The notes: generated from the sequence alone by a model not told the origin. Counted from the first letter of the stretch, positions 10,696 to 20,212 are shown. The stretch is 64,000 nucleotides of DNA from Hanleya hanleyi (GCA_036873755.1 JAVTVY010017221.1:1-64000), one strand, 5' to 3'. Program-made: numbers and translations.

Positions 10696-11613
10696 TCAGT
10701 GCAAGGATGGCACATTCAGCCGATGGGGATGGTCGGTCAGCTTGGTAACGAAAAACGTGACATTGGTCACCCTCTCTACGACCCATTGTGTGTTGGGGCG
10801 TTGTTGTTGGGCCCATTCCAAGGGATCCACGGTGGCCAGGTTCTCCAGCATCGTCTCTAGCGACGCCCGGTTAATGATGGTAAACGGTTGGTCAAATACC
10901 CGGATGTTACTGCTCGGGTAAAAGTATCGGACTTGATCTGTCTCCTTATGCTGCAGCACATAACCAAACGCCAGATTTAATTTGAAGGACGTTGCTTGGT
11001 CATTGAAGATGGCTTCCACGTAGCTGCGTAGACGGGCGAGGTCGGTCAGTCGAAAATTGTAGATATCTTGAATAAGGCGATGACGGTAGAAACAGTGCCG
11101 TATCATGGTCCAATGGCGCCGATAGATGTCACTCACTGGATGGTGTTCGTGTAACAGATCGCTAGGAACATGTATGGGTTCATCCACGAAGTGTACTTTG
11201 CTCTCCTCGTCGTGCAAAATCTGGCCCAATGTCTTGTCGTCGGAATTTGACTGTTGAATTAGGGCGACATCATCATCTTCAACCCTCGTGCGATGGGTGG
11301 GAGTTCCCGCTTTCTCGATACTGGTGCCTACGGACTCTTCTACCTGCAGACGTGACTGCAGAACAGGGTGTCGTGTGCGTTGGTGTCGCAGCAACTGACT
11401 GGTCAGTTTGAAAATCCGACCACATTCTTCGCATGGACGCTTGGGTACTTCATGGCGTGCACGTGTGTGGCGCTGTAAATGATCTGCGCGCTGAAACGAC
11501 AGTGTACATATCGTACAGCTATGCCGGGCGGTTCCTTCGTGCTTGGTAGCCTCATGGCGGCGCAAGTCGTGCAGACGAGTGAATGCTTTCGAGCACGTAG
11601 TACAAGTGAACAT
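10696..11613 (-). CDS. C2H2 zinc-finger protein with conserved unknown C-terminal domain (loop copy)
   Basis: 305 residues, intact, single exon, upstream of and in the same direction as the left-arm gene; its stop lies about 100 bp beyond the latter's TATA box. Three fingers: C4/C7/H20/H25, C33/C36/H49/H54 and C61/C64/H77/H82, with helix residues R-H-D-R, R-D-H-R and L-S-Q-R, unlike the arm copies. The linker (about 83-165) is unrelated in sequence but similarly polar. The C-terminal domain (about 166-295) is nearly identical to the arm copies, in protein and in DNA, until the last dozen residues, where it ends differently (no PIG; a short HRLNVPSLH tail). This mosaic suggests recent sequence exchange over the C-terminal half. 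Probably a nuclear DNA-binding protein; function unknown. Confidence 0.83.
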   Translation of the reverse strand: MFTCTTCSKAFTRLHDLRRHEATKHEGTARHSCTICTLSFQRADHLQRHTRARHEVPKRPCEECGRIFKLTSQLLRHQRTRHPVLQSRLQVEESVGTSIEKAGTPTHRTRVEDDDVALIQQSNSDDKTLGQILHDEESKVHFVDEPIHVPSDLLHEHHPVSDIYRRHWTMIRHCFYRHRLIQDIYNFRLTDLARLRSYVEAIFNDQATSFKLNLAFGYVLQHKETDQVRYFYPSSNIRVFDQPFTIINRASLETMLENLATVDPLEWAQQQRPNTQWVVERVTNVTFFVTKLTDHPHRLNVPSLH

Positions 11614-11657
11614 CTTGGTGGTTGACAGAGTGTCTGATGAAACGACCAGGCCGTTTC

Positions 11658-11693
11658 CCTTTTATAGCACGCTAGCTGGTGATCTATTTTTAG
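11658..11693 (-). promoter_or_regulatory. Core promoter of the loop zinc-finger gene
   Basis: Minus-strand CTAAAAATAG (11684-11693) and GCTATAAAAGG (about 11658-11668), then the ATG at 11613. Nearly identical to the arm promoters, although the finger-coding part that follows has diverged. Confidence 0.73.
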
Positions 11694-11849
11694 CACACCA
11701 AACGAACCCCCACAAACAGGTCAGTACCATCTCCTTTCCTTCAATTCACATCGAAAGTGACGTCATACCCCAACATGTCTAAACATGATCCGACAACATG
11801 AAAAGGATGCAGGTCAAGTGCACTCAATGACCTGGTGTACAAACGACCT

Positions 11850-12462
11850 TATATGACCACTCACTCACTCATGTGTGTGTGTGTGTGTGTCTGTTTACCT
11901 GTGTGTCTGCGTCTGTGTGTATGTGTCTGCGTGTGTGTGTGCATGCATGTGTGTGTGTAGGTATGTGTGTGTGTGTATGCATAGGTGTGTGTATGTATGT
12001 GGGTGTGCGTGAATGCGCGTGTGTGTGCGTGTAGGTGTGTATACGTCTGTGTGCGTGTGTATGTGTGTGTAGGCGTGTGCGTGTGCGTGTATATGCGTGA
12101 GTATGTGTTTGTATGCATCTGTGTGCGGGTGTGTGTGTAAGTGTGTGTGTGTGCTTGTCAGTGTGTTCACGCGTATATGTGTGCGTGTGTATGACTGTAT
12201 GTGTGTATGCGTCTCTGTGTATGTGTGTGTGTGTGTGTGTGTACGTGTGTGTGTATGCCTGCGTATGCGTGTGTGTATGCATGTGTATGTATGTTTCTGT
12301 GTGTGTGTGTGTGTGTGCTTGCGAGTGTGTACGCGTGTGTGTATGCGTGCGTGTGTATATGCGTCTGGGTATACGTGTGTGTGCGTGTGCGTGTGTGTAT
12401 GCATGTGTGTATGCATGTATGCCTCTGTGTGTGCAAGTGTGTGCTTGCGAGTGTGTTTCTTA
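11850..12462. repeat. Imperfect GT-rich microsatellite (~600 bp)
   Basis: Starts with tandem CACTCACTCACTC (11857-11870), then alternating GT broken by GTATGC, GTCTG and GCGTGC motifs. All open frames here are repeat translations on both strands (Cys/Val-rich and His/Thr-rich). Alternating purine-pyrimidine DNA of this length can adopt Z-form under negative supercoiling. Confidence 0.95.
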
Positions 12463-12514
12463 GATCGGAGCTCTTGGCGTTCAAAGCCTGTGGAGCTCAG
12501 AGCTCGGAAGTGAC

Positions 12515-12653
12515 ATTTGCATATGACCTCTGTGAGGTCACTTCCGCTTCCGTTCACGTGACCGGAACTGACCTTTGATCCCGGCGCGCAAAGGTTTCCA
12601 CCGCGGTGGAAACCTTTACACCTCGCGCGCCGGGGTTGCAGAAACTTATAAAA
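12515..12653 (+). promoter_or_regulatory. Promoter-like cluster with a 28-bp perfect palindrome
   Basis: In order: octamer ATTTGCAT (12515-12522), TGACCT and AGGTCA half-sites as an everted pair (12524-12540), E-box CACGTG (12555-12560), a 28-bp perfect palindrome centred on CCGCGG (12590-12617) framed by CCCGGCGCGC and GCGCGCCGGG (12580-12589, 12624-12633), and TATAAAA (12647-12653). This looks like an RNA polymerase II promoter firing rightward, but no open reading frame of note follows before the right arm. The hairpin could instead be a cruciform or replication structure. Confidence 0.45.
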
Positions 12654-13095
12654 CAGGGCTATTCCACCAAGCGCCTCCACTCAAAGTTTCTCAAATTTGG
12701 CGATACATATCGCATGCTGATAGCAAAATACGAACGTAGCGTGCAAGATCTATGGCGCTACGTTTCGTAACATGTGTCTAATTCCGCTTAACCCGGGGCT
12801 AGGGGCCGTATGAGCCCATGTACTTCAAGATCCTCATGGTACTCATATGAACAGTCACAATCAAAGCGTGGCTGAGGTACATCATTTTTAGATGACGACT
12901 CTATAACGAATATTATGGATTAAGAATACTGATCAGCGATACGGATTTGATATTTTGGAACATCATGATGTCTTGCCGGCATCATTGAAAATTGTTGACC
13001 GCTTCTCTCTTGCAGGAAACAAGCCTATGTTATGTATACTTTTGTCTTTTTGAATTTGGTGCTAATACTGTTATATGGAAATGGAATAGGTCTTC

Positions 13096-13164
13096 GGATT
13101 ATGGACGCGGATATTCTCTAATGGACGACGGCTGGATTATGAATGACGGACTAGACGCTTGTAA
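13096..13164 (+). repeat. 69-bp dispersed element, copy 1
   Basis: Also found at 47488-47556 and 59579-59647 (both in minus orientation) with few changes. It contains GGATTATGGACG near its start and GGATTATGAATGACGG near its end as internal direct repeats, and it ends in GTAA. Its last base abuts the first base of the palindrome's right arm. Nature unknown; too short for a standard transposable element and lacking terminal inverted repeats. Confidence 0.7.
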
Positions 13165-13246
13165 CCCTTGCACTGATGATTACCATAGCATGCAATACAT
13201 ACTCTATATGTCTGGTCCTCGGCTTGGGGTAGTTGAACTGAGTGTG

Positions 13247-13282
13247 CTAAAAATAGATCACCAGTTAGCGTACTATAAAAGG
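13247..13282 (+). promoter_or_regulatory. Core promoter of the right-arm zinc-finger gene
   Basis: MEF2-like CTAAAAATAG at 13247-13256, CTATAAAAGG at 13273-13282, ATG at 13327. Motifs and spacing match the other two copies. Confidence 0.75.
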
Positions 13283-13326
13283 GAAGCGGCCTGGTCGTTT
13301 CATCCGATACTCTGTCAACTACCAAG

Positions 13327-14250
13327 ATGTTCACTTGCACAACTTGCCAGAAGCAGTTTGCTCGAATAGAAAGTTTAAGACGTCACGAGGCCTCCACCCA
13401 CAACGATGCCCGGTATACTTGTATAATCTGTGCACGATCATTCAATCGGGAGGATAATTTACTGCGCCATGAGAAGGCACTCCACGAGGGTGTGACGGTA
13501 CAATGTAACGATTGTGGTCGACTCTTCAAACGACCCAGTCGGTTAAGACAACACCAACGTTTGATTCATGCCCCTTCTCCACGATTCGGGCAACAACATT
13601 CTACTAAAGCGGAGCCGCGGAAGGTCAGAGCCAGAGAAGATGAACCCGGGGAGACGAACGCCACTGGTGATGCGATGACGAAGAGCCCGCCTATACCCAC
13701 AGTCCAGGAGGGCCTGGATATCCAGCCGGACCCCAGCGTTACGGTTTCGAGTCATACGCCTGACGACATCGAACATTTTTCGGAAGATGCAGTGGATGCC
13801 CCTAGCGATCTGCTGCAGGACGACCATCCAGTGAGTGACATCTATCGGCGCCATTGGACCATGATACGGCACTGTTTCCACCGTCATCGCCTTATTCAAG
13901 ATATCTACAATTTTCGACTGACCGACCTCGCCCGTCTACGCAGCTACGTGGAAGCCATCTTCAATGACCAAGCAACGTCCTTCAAATTAAATCTGGCGTT
14001 TGGTTATGTGCTGCAGCATAAGGAGACAGATCAAGTCCGATACTTTTACCCGAGCAGTAACATCCGGGTATTTGACCAACCGTTTACCATCATTAACCGG
14101 GCGTCGCTAGAGACGATGCTGGAGAACCTGGCCACCGTGGATCCCTTGGAATGGGCCCAACAACAACGCCCCAACACCAAGTGGATAGTGGAGAGGGTAA
14201 CCAATGTTACGTTCTTCGTGGTTAAACTGACCACCACCCCCATCGGATGA
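13327..14250 (+). CDS. C2H2 zinc-finger protein with conserved unknown C-terminal domain (right-arm copy)
   Basis: 307 residues, intact, same architecture as the left-arm copy: three C2H2 fingers (about 2-81), a polar linker (about 82-168) and the unassigned C-terminal domain (about 170-307) ending in PIG. By eye it differs from the left-arm protein at five positions: residue 6 (T for A), residue 54 (E for Q), one R/Q after the fingers, one N/D in the linker and one V/L in the C-terminal domain. The finger helices are unchanged. No frameshift or stop has accumulated in either arm, consistent with ongoing constraint or a recent origin. Two AATAAA signals follow. Likely a nuclear DNA-binding protein; target and process unknown. 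Confidence 0.85.
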   Translation: MFTCTTCQKQFARIESLRRHEASTHNDARYTCIICARSFNREDNLLRHEKALHEGVTVQCNDCGRLFKRPSRLRQHQRLIHAPSPRFGQQHSTKAEPRKVRAREDEPGETNATGDAMTKSPPIPTVQEGLDIQPDPSVTVSSHTPDDIEHFSEDAVDAPSDLLQDDHPVSDIYRRHWTMIRHCFHRHRLIQDIYNFRLTDLARLRSYVEAIFNDQATSFKLNLAFGYVLQHKETDQVRYFYPSSNIRVFDQPFTIINRASLETMLENLATVDPLEWAQQQRPNTKWIVERVTNVTFFVVKLTTTPIG

Positions 14251-14349
14251 AAGTATTCACCCATGCACTGATAGATTCTCAGAATGCGCAAACAACTATC
14301 TGAGGATATGTTGCCTCAACGGTATCGTGGCCTGCCCGACGGTGATTAG

Positions 14350-14554
14350 AATAAACGGTTCAGAGCGAACATGGCCGAAGATGGAACTTTCTGAAATGGA
14401 GACTTCTGATTGGAAAAGAATACATCTAACGGACAGCAACGAATATGAAACATGCAAATGGTGGCCTCTGATTGGACAAGTATCTTCTTGAATTGTAAAT
14501 ATACCCAACGCGGCTACCCCAGCGTGGGTATGATGTAACATTGGGGAGAATAAA
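14350..14554 (+). terminator. Candidate poly(A) signals of the right-arm zinc-finger gene
   Basis: AATAAA at 14350-14355 and 14549-14554, mirror images of those in the left arm. The second precedes a run of nine A, so an ancient retrocopy origin of the intronless gene is possible, though the promoter was copied with it. Confidence 0.45.
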
Positions 14555-14572
14555 CTAAATGAAAAAAAAACT

Positions 14573-14632
14573 TCTTGTTGTTGTTGTTCTCTCATGTGTC
14601 ATCCTTGTTGTTGTTGCTGTTGTTGTTCTCTC
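14573..14632. repeat. TTG microsatellite
   Basis: Two TTGTTGTTG tracts split by CTCATGTGTCATCC; mirror of the CAA tract in the left arm. Confidence 0.85.
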
Positions 14633-14799
14633 TCCGGTCTATATCATAGTGTTATGTTAGAGTGTTAAAGCGTAACGACGGGCGTCGAGGGCGTCACTGC
14701 ATTTCGAAGAATTAGTGACAATTCCATGGAATATCAGAGCTTCTGAGCTATTTCACCAGGGCGTTGAAGCATTAAGAATGGCTTTGGTGGACGTTGCTA

Positions 14800-16330
14800 C
14801 AAGATGACACCTCACACGACGCATTCGCACCGCGGATGGTCCATCTCTACACCAAATAACATCCTTCACTGCTAAAAAATGCCCACTTTCGCTACTACTC
14901 GTACTGATGACGTCACCAATGACGTCACAGATGCTGTGGATATCCCTCAACTCGGAATGTACACCCCGAGAGCTACAACATGACACCTCTCAGGACGCAT
15001 TCGGACCAAGGATGGTTCCTCTCTACTCCGAATACCTTCCTTCACTGCCCCAAAATGTCCACTTTCGCTACTACTCCTACTGATGACGTCAACAATGACG
15101 TCACAGATGCTTCGGGCATGCCTCAACTCGGAATTTACACCTCCAGAGCTACAAAATGACACCTCACACGACGCATTCGGACTAAGGATAGTCCCTCTCT
15201 ACACCAAACTCACCCCCACGCACCCACAAAATGTCCACTTTCGCTACTACTCGTACCGATGAAGTCATCAATGACGTCACAGATGACGCGGACATCCCTC
15301 AAATCGGAATGTACACCCCGAGAACTACAAGATGACACCTTCCAGGACGCATTCGAACCGTGAATAGCCCATCTCGACCCCAAACTCACCCCCAAAATGT
15401 CCACTTTCGCTACTACTCGTACCGATGACGTCACCGATAACGTCACAGATGACGGGAACATCCCTCAAATCGGAATGTACACCCCGAGAACTACAAGATG
15501 ACACCTTCCAGGACGCATTCGAACCGTGAATAGCCCATCTCGACCCCAAATACCTTCTTTCACTGCCCCAAAATGGCCACTTTATTTACTACAACCAACT
15601 GCGCATGCGCAGATTAACGCGACTTGCATTCAAAGACACACCATTCTGACTCTACCCCACACAAGCTTCACTTTGACACCTCACACGACCCATTCAAACC
15701 AAGGATGGTCCCTCTCTACCCCAAACACACCCCTACATAGCACCCAAAATGCCCCCTTTCACTACTACTCGTTCTGATGACGTCACTGATGACGTCACAG
15801 ATGACGCGTACATCCCTTAAATCGGAATGTACACCCCGAGAACTACAAGATGACATCTTCCAGGACGCATTCGAACCGTGAATAGCCCATCTCGACCTCA
15901 AATACCTTCATGTACTTCCCGAAAATGGCCACTTTCGCTACTACTCGTACCGATGACGTCACCGATGACGTCACAGATGACGGGAACATCCCTCAAATCG
16001 GAATGTACACCCGGAGAACTACAAGATGACATCTTCCAGGACGCATTCGAACCGTGAATAGCCCATCTCGACCCCAAATACCTTCCTTCACTGCCCCAAA
16101 ATGGCCACTTTACTTACTACAACCAACTGCGCATGCGCAGATTAACGCGACTTGCATTCAAAAACACACCATTCTGACTCTACCCCACACAAGCTTCACT
16201 TTGACACCTCACACGACCCATTCGAACCGTGAATAGCCCATCTCTAACCCAAACACACACACATACCCCCCAAAATGCCTACTTTCTATACTACGGCCAG
16301 TCTGCGCATGCGCAGACTATTGAACACGGA
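14800..16330. repeat. CRE-rich tandem array, right arm
   Basis: Mirror of 7501-9080, with paired TGACGTCA sites and TGCGCATGCGCA palindromes. Small differences from the left arm include one CRE changed to TAACGTCA near 15437, a site intact in the left arm. Confidence 0.9.
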
Positions 16331-16489
16331 CGAACCATTAGCCCAGTCGGATGCTCCTGCATGAGAGCTTCAAAATAAGACCTCATACGACCTCATAGGA
16401 GCATTAGGGACTCACCTAGACTCCAACATGTCCACCCCGTATGGCCCTATACACCCATAGCCATGCAGTATATAGGCCTATAGGCCTAC

Positions 16490-17425
16490 CCAGGCCTTGG
16501 TGACTTTTTTCAAAAATTTCACCGATTCGCTCCGCAACCCTTGCTATGATGTTCTAAATGTCGAGACGTGAAAAACGAGACCCCACAACCCTACCGCAAA
16601 TGTCGAGAAGTCGGTTTCCCAGTGGGACAAACATCGGTCCTATACCTCCAGTATGGGAATATATATTTATATATATGTCTATATGGGGCTATATCGTACT
16701 TTTTCAAAAATTTCACCGATTCGTACGGGGACACTTCCTATCATGTTTGTCTTGACGAGACGAGTAAAAACGAGACCCCACAACCCTACCGCAAATGTAT
16801 AGAAGTACGTTTCCCAGGGGGACAAACATCGGTCTATATGGGGCTCGGTGACTTTTTTCAAAAATTTCACCGTTTCGCTCCGGGACACTTCTTATCATGT
16901 TTGTCTTGACGAGACTAAGAAAACGAGACCCCACAACCTATACCACAAATGTCGAGAAGTAGGTTTCCCAGGATGGTCCTATACCTCCCTTACCCCATAT
17001 AGGCATTTTCCCGTAATTTAGAATAAAGTCCGTGTTCCGTATTTTTTCAGGAAAATTTTTACATACACCCACCCTCGAACTAGGGGGAGATAACTCTATT
17101 GACAGGCGAGCCCCGTTAAGCCCGGCGACCTATATACCCCCCATACCCCATATAGGCATTTCCCGGATTTTTCGATAAAGTCCGTGTTCCGTTTTTTTTT
17201 TAGGAAAAATTTTACATGCACCCACCCCATTGCCTGGATGCTCCTTCACCTAGGCTTCACATTGATACCTCACTCGACCCCATTGGACCATTAATAGCTA
17301 TTTCCATACCCTTGGGCCACCGCGCATGCGCAGAATGCCGCTATGTCAACCCCACACCCAGCCCGTTAGATGCCCCTTGACATAAGCTTCACTTTGATAC
17401 CTCACTCGACCCAATCGGACCATTT
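16490..17425. repeat. Tandem ~190-bp and ~150-bp units, right arm
   Basis: Mirror of 6245-7400 with one fewer ~150-bp unit and a loss of about 20 bp near 16833 compared with the left arm. Confidence 0.8.
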
Positions 17426-17675
17426 TATCTAGGGACTACTTTTTCTCCGCGGAAGCTTTTTCCCGAGACCGAATCACCGCCAGACATGAACGCATCACCG
17501 CGGATGAATACATCTTTGACCTGGGTCACGTGATATGCAAATTTGGAACTCTCCTGTGCTGGAGGTAGCTTTTGGTCCTTCTGCCGGAACTATACTCCAC
17601 TTGACCTCTGTGATCTTGAAATGAGGTGGAAATGAGGTCAAGTTGCGCTGTAATAGCCTTTATATACTACTATCG

Positions 17676-17935
17676 GGCTTAACCCAGTTAAGTATAAGAA
17701 CCCCAAATGCAGTGTCAAACAATACAATCGCAGTGATATTTGCATAATATACTGTAGACCAAAATTTCAGGAGAAATACAGAAACATAAAATTAATATTA
17801 AAAATCATGATTTTGTTAATACTTTCACTTGCAGGTCCTACATGGGGAAAACAATGGTCCGGTACTATTTGTTTGACATTTTTTAGATCAATTTGACGCA
17901 GCATTTGGGGTTCATATACTTAGCTGGGTTAAGCC
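17676..17935. mobile_element. 260-bp TIR element inserted only in the right arm
   Basis: Starts GGCTTAACCCAG and ends CTGGGTTAAGCC. The inverted ends run for about 35 bp with two or three mismatches and stop at CCCCAAATGC / GCATTTGGGG. The left arm has the uninterrupted empty site near 6020. The interior is AT-rich and non-coding. The TTAA inside the ends is suggestive, but a target-site duplication is not clear, so the superfamily is open. Confidence 0.82.
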
Positions 17936-18035
17936 AGATTGACACTTCCATTGGCTAAAATTTCGTACAAATTAATGTAAATATGAAATTGTTTTTCTCC
18001 ATTTTTCTTCCTTCAGTATCTTCCCCGTGTCGAGG

Positions 18036-18423
18036 TAGACAAGTGAATGAATATTCGTGACCATACCTCAAGCCATTGCAAAGAAATCGCCAAAAGACTG
18101 ACAAAGGAAGAGAAAATTTGATTACTCATATTTTCGGGTTTAGGGACCCGAGGAACATGGGACACCTTCTTTACATGTAGTTATCCTTAGTTTAGATTTA
18201 GAACAGGACATGCTCATTACTTGCATTTCAAACCCCATAAGCGTCTCTCAGATTCCAAAAAAATCGTTTCGCAACGTAATTGCATTGCATTCCGTAATGG
18301 AAATAATTAGTTAAACCACGGTCACTGTAATTTAGCCCTATCTGGCCTGGGCTTTTTGGGACCTGTTGTGGTCTTGGGGCGGGGGGGCGAAATGACACCC
18401 CCGTAAGTATTTTTCTTACCCCT
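18036..18423. other. Non-coding stretch right of the palindrome
   Basis: No gene recognised; it does not match the left flank. Confidence 0.45.
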
Positions 18424-18790
18424 TGAGCTTGGGGACTGAAACTTACCACACTATACCCTTGGGTCAATCTCTACCAGAAAATGTGAAAAAATCCAAGATG
18501 GTCGCTTTGATGACGCCACAGTGACGTCATTTTCAAAAACGATGTTTGGTCGATTTTTCGGTCACATTTTCCAATTTTTTATTTATGCAATTTCTCCGCA
18601 AAAAACTGCCCGATAAATAAGTAGATATTAATGTGATGTGAAATAAAATAGTTTTTGCCCACTTTTCATTGCGGAAAAGCAGAATTTTTGAAGAAATATG
18701 ACGAAAACACAACCTTTCTCTTACCCCACGTGGTCGCCATCATGAATTTACCCATTATCCGCTGCTCCGATAGCGCAGAAAGTTTGATAA
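18424..18790 (+). repeat. Dispersed repeat, copy 2
   Basis: Collinear with 3775-4110 in the same orientation. A C-rich run (near 18787) follows it. Being direct, not inverted, this pair is not part of the palindrome. Confidence 0.6.
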
Positions 18791-18924
18791 GGCACCCCCC
18801 CCCCTCCCCCAGGTCTGATAAGGTTAAACACTCTGGCCCACGTGCCTTACTACACAGGCATTTTTTCCCCAGAGACATGTATCGAGCTGAACGCTACTGA
18901 ACAGAAATATCCACCATACAGGCA

Positions 18925-19215
18925 AGTGATGAGCTGTAAATGAACAGTTTCTGTGTGGTGATCACAGCTCAGAACTGCACTGCACTGAACTGAGCCGTAC
19001 ATGTCAGTTAACAACAGCTTGGTTCCAAGAGGTAACTGAGCAGTACTGCACAGTAACAGGTTGGTTAATGTTCAGTTACCGTTGCAGTACTGTCCAGTCT
19101 TGTTCCTTGTGGTACTGTATGGTATCCAATCAGTACTGACCAGCTACTGAGTGGTACTGTGTGCATACTGCTCAGTGCTGCCTGGTACTGTACTGAAGTG
19201 TACTGTTCATGGGCC
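18925..19215. repeat. Degenerate CAGTACTG-rich tract
   Basis: Many imperfect copies of the self-complementary CAGTACTG / GGTACTG motif (for example 19048, 19093, 19132, 19185). No regular period. No coding function is apparent. Confidence 0.6.
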
Positions 19216-20205
19216 CTTCCTTTACGGTTACCATTCAGTTACCACATGGTACGAACATGTGGAAATTTGGCTGAGTACTCCAAGATTGAATACCGTCAGA
19301 ATAAAACAAACAACGGGAAATACAAGCTCCCTTGTAGTTGAATTATTTATAGCCATACAATATACCATCAACTCTCGAGGGAATAACGCTTGCTAAACAT
19401 CATTTCACCAAACCTGAATCTTACCAGCCAAACAGTCATTATCAACATACTAAATACTAAGATATTTTGTTTCTGATATGAATGTGCATTTGATTTCAAT
19501 AAAAAAAAACATTACTGGCCTTTTTTTTCTCAAACAAACGACCGCTAGTTTAATTCAATTTATTACGAAACAGAGCAGTTCGGATAATCTCGCACTTTTA
19601 ATCTCCGTCAAAGCCGGGATACATGACTTGATGAAGACCCACTGTACGGAGATGCCAGGGCGTTTTTTCGCCCTGTAAAAGTGATTAAGGGCAGGGTCGA
19701 GCGACAAGGCATAAGGGGAGATAACCCGGTGTAACGAATATTGGTATCCCCTAAACGTTAAATCAGGACTAAACACAAGCCCGAACCGAAGCGCAAGTCT
19801 GGAGCGAAGAGTGCACGCCAACCCGGAGATGTGACGAAAATCGGGGTCTACATGATGCCACAACGCTCAGCATAAATACGGGTATACAACGGGTATATAA
19901 CTGAATGAACTTACCGTCCAGTGTTTGTGTCCATTCTTGGTCTGTGATATCAACGGAGAAGGCTATCTAATGTTCCCGTTAACAAAGAAAACTGTGCAAA
20001 CTGTATACAGCGATATAATTAGCGGTAACGAAAGTGAAACTAGAAGTCGGGAATTCCCCACAAGGTCTGCTCTGTGATAACGGTTGGAGTTATCGTTCCT
20101 AAACTGTACAATGGTGTGAGTTGTCTTTGACCGGATAGTACAGATGGCGCTGCGGGAAAGTGTGATTTATCATACGGGCAACACGACGGCATGTGAACGT
20201 TGATC
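19216..20205. other. Non-coding stretch, possibly LTR- or repeat-derived
   Basis: No long open frame. Contains an AT-rich part (19440-19560) and then a GC-richer part without recognisable domains that runs up to the TATA box at 20213. Confidence 0.4.
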
Positions 20206-20212
20206 TGATGTG

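Larger units (their letters stand above)
5921..10706. repeat. Left arm of giant inverted repeat (palindrome)
   Basis: The reverse complement of 13165-18035. The outermost 110 bp (5921-6030) are clearly more diverged than the rest, which is nearly identical by eye. The two arms differ in tandem-unit number (the left has one extra ~150-bp unit at 6300-6550), by small indels, and by a 260-bp element present only in the right arm. The arm carries a complete zinc-finger gene on the minus strand and three kinds of tandem array. Independent differences between the arms argue against a fold-back assembly artefact. Confidence 0.93.
10707..13164. other. Loop (spacer) of the palindrome
   Basis: 2,458 bp between the arms. 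It holds almost all of the second zinc-finger gene, a GT microsatellite, a promoter-like palindrome, about 370 bp with nothing recognised (12720-13090), and the 69-bp element that touches the right arm. Confidence 0.8.
13165..18035. repeat. Right arm of giant inverted repeat (palindrome)
   Basis: Reverse complement of 5921-10706. The inner boundary is sharp, at CCTTGCACTGATG, next to the 69-bp element. The outer boundary is gradual: identity drops beyond about 17665 and is lost after the GTATCTTCCCCGTGTCGAGG stretch (ends 18035). It carries one more mobile element (17676-17935) and one fewer tandem unit than the left arm. Confidence 0.93.

Noticed and set aside
11861..12680. Long open frames on both strands, up to 261 codons
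   Set aside because: Read through GT/CA microsatellite and encode only His/Thr or Cys/Val repeats.
5921..18035. Palindrome as an assembly artefact
   Set aside because: Arms differ by five residues in the gene, by tandem-unit number, by small indels and by a 260-bp insertion, and the loop is 2.5 kb of unique sequence.
5921..18035. Complete Polinton/Maverick or DNA virus
   Set aside because: No polymerase, integrase, packaging ATPase, protease or capsid gene is present; only the unassigned zinc-finger protein hints at such an origin.
3775..18790. The two dispersed repeats (3775 and 18424) as an outer layer of the palindrome
   Set aside because: They are in the same orientation, not inverted.
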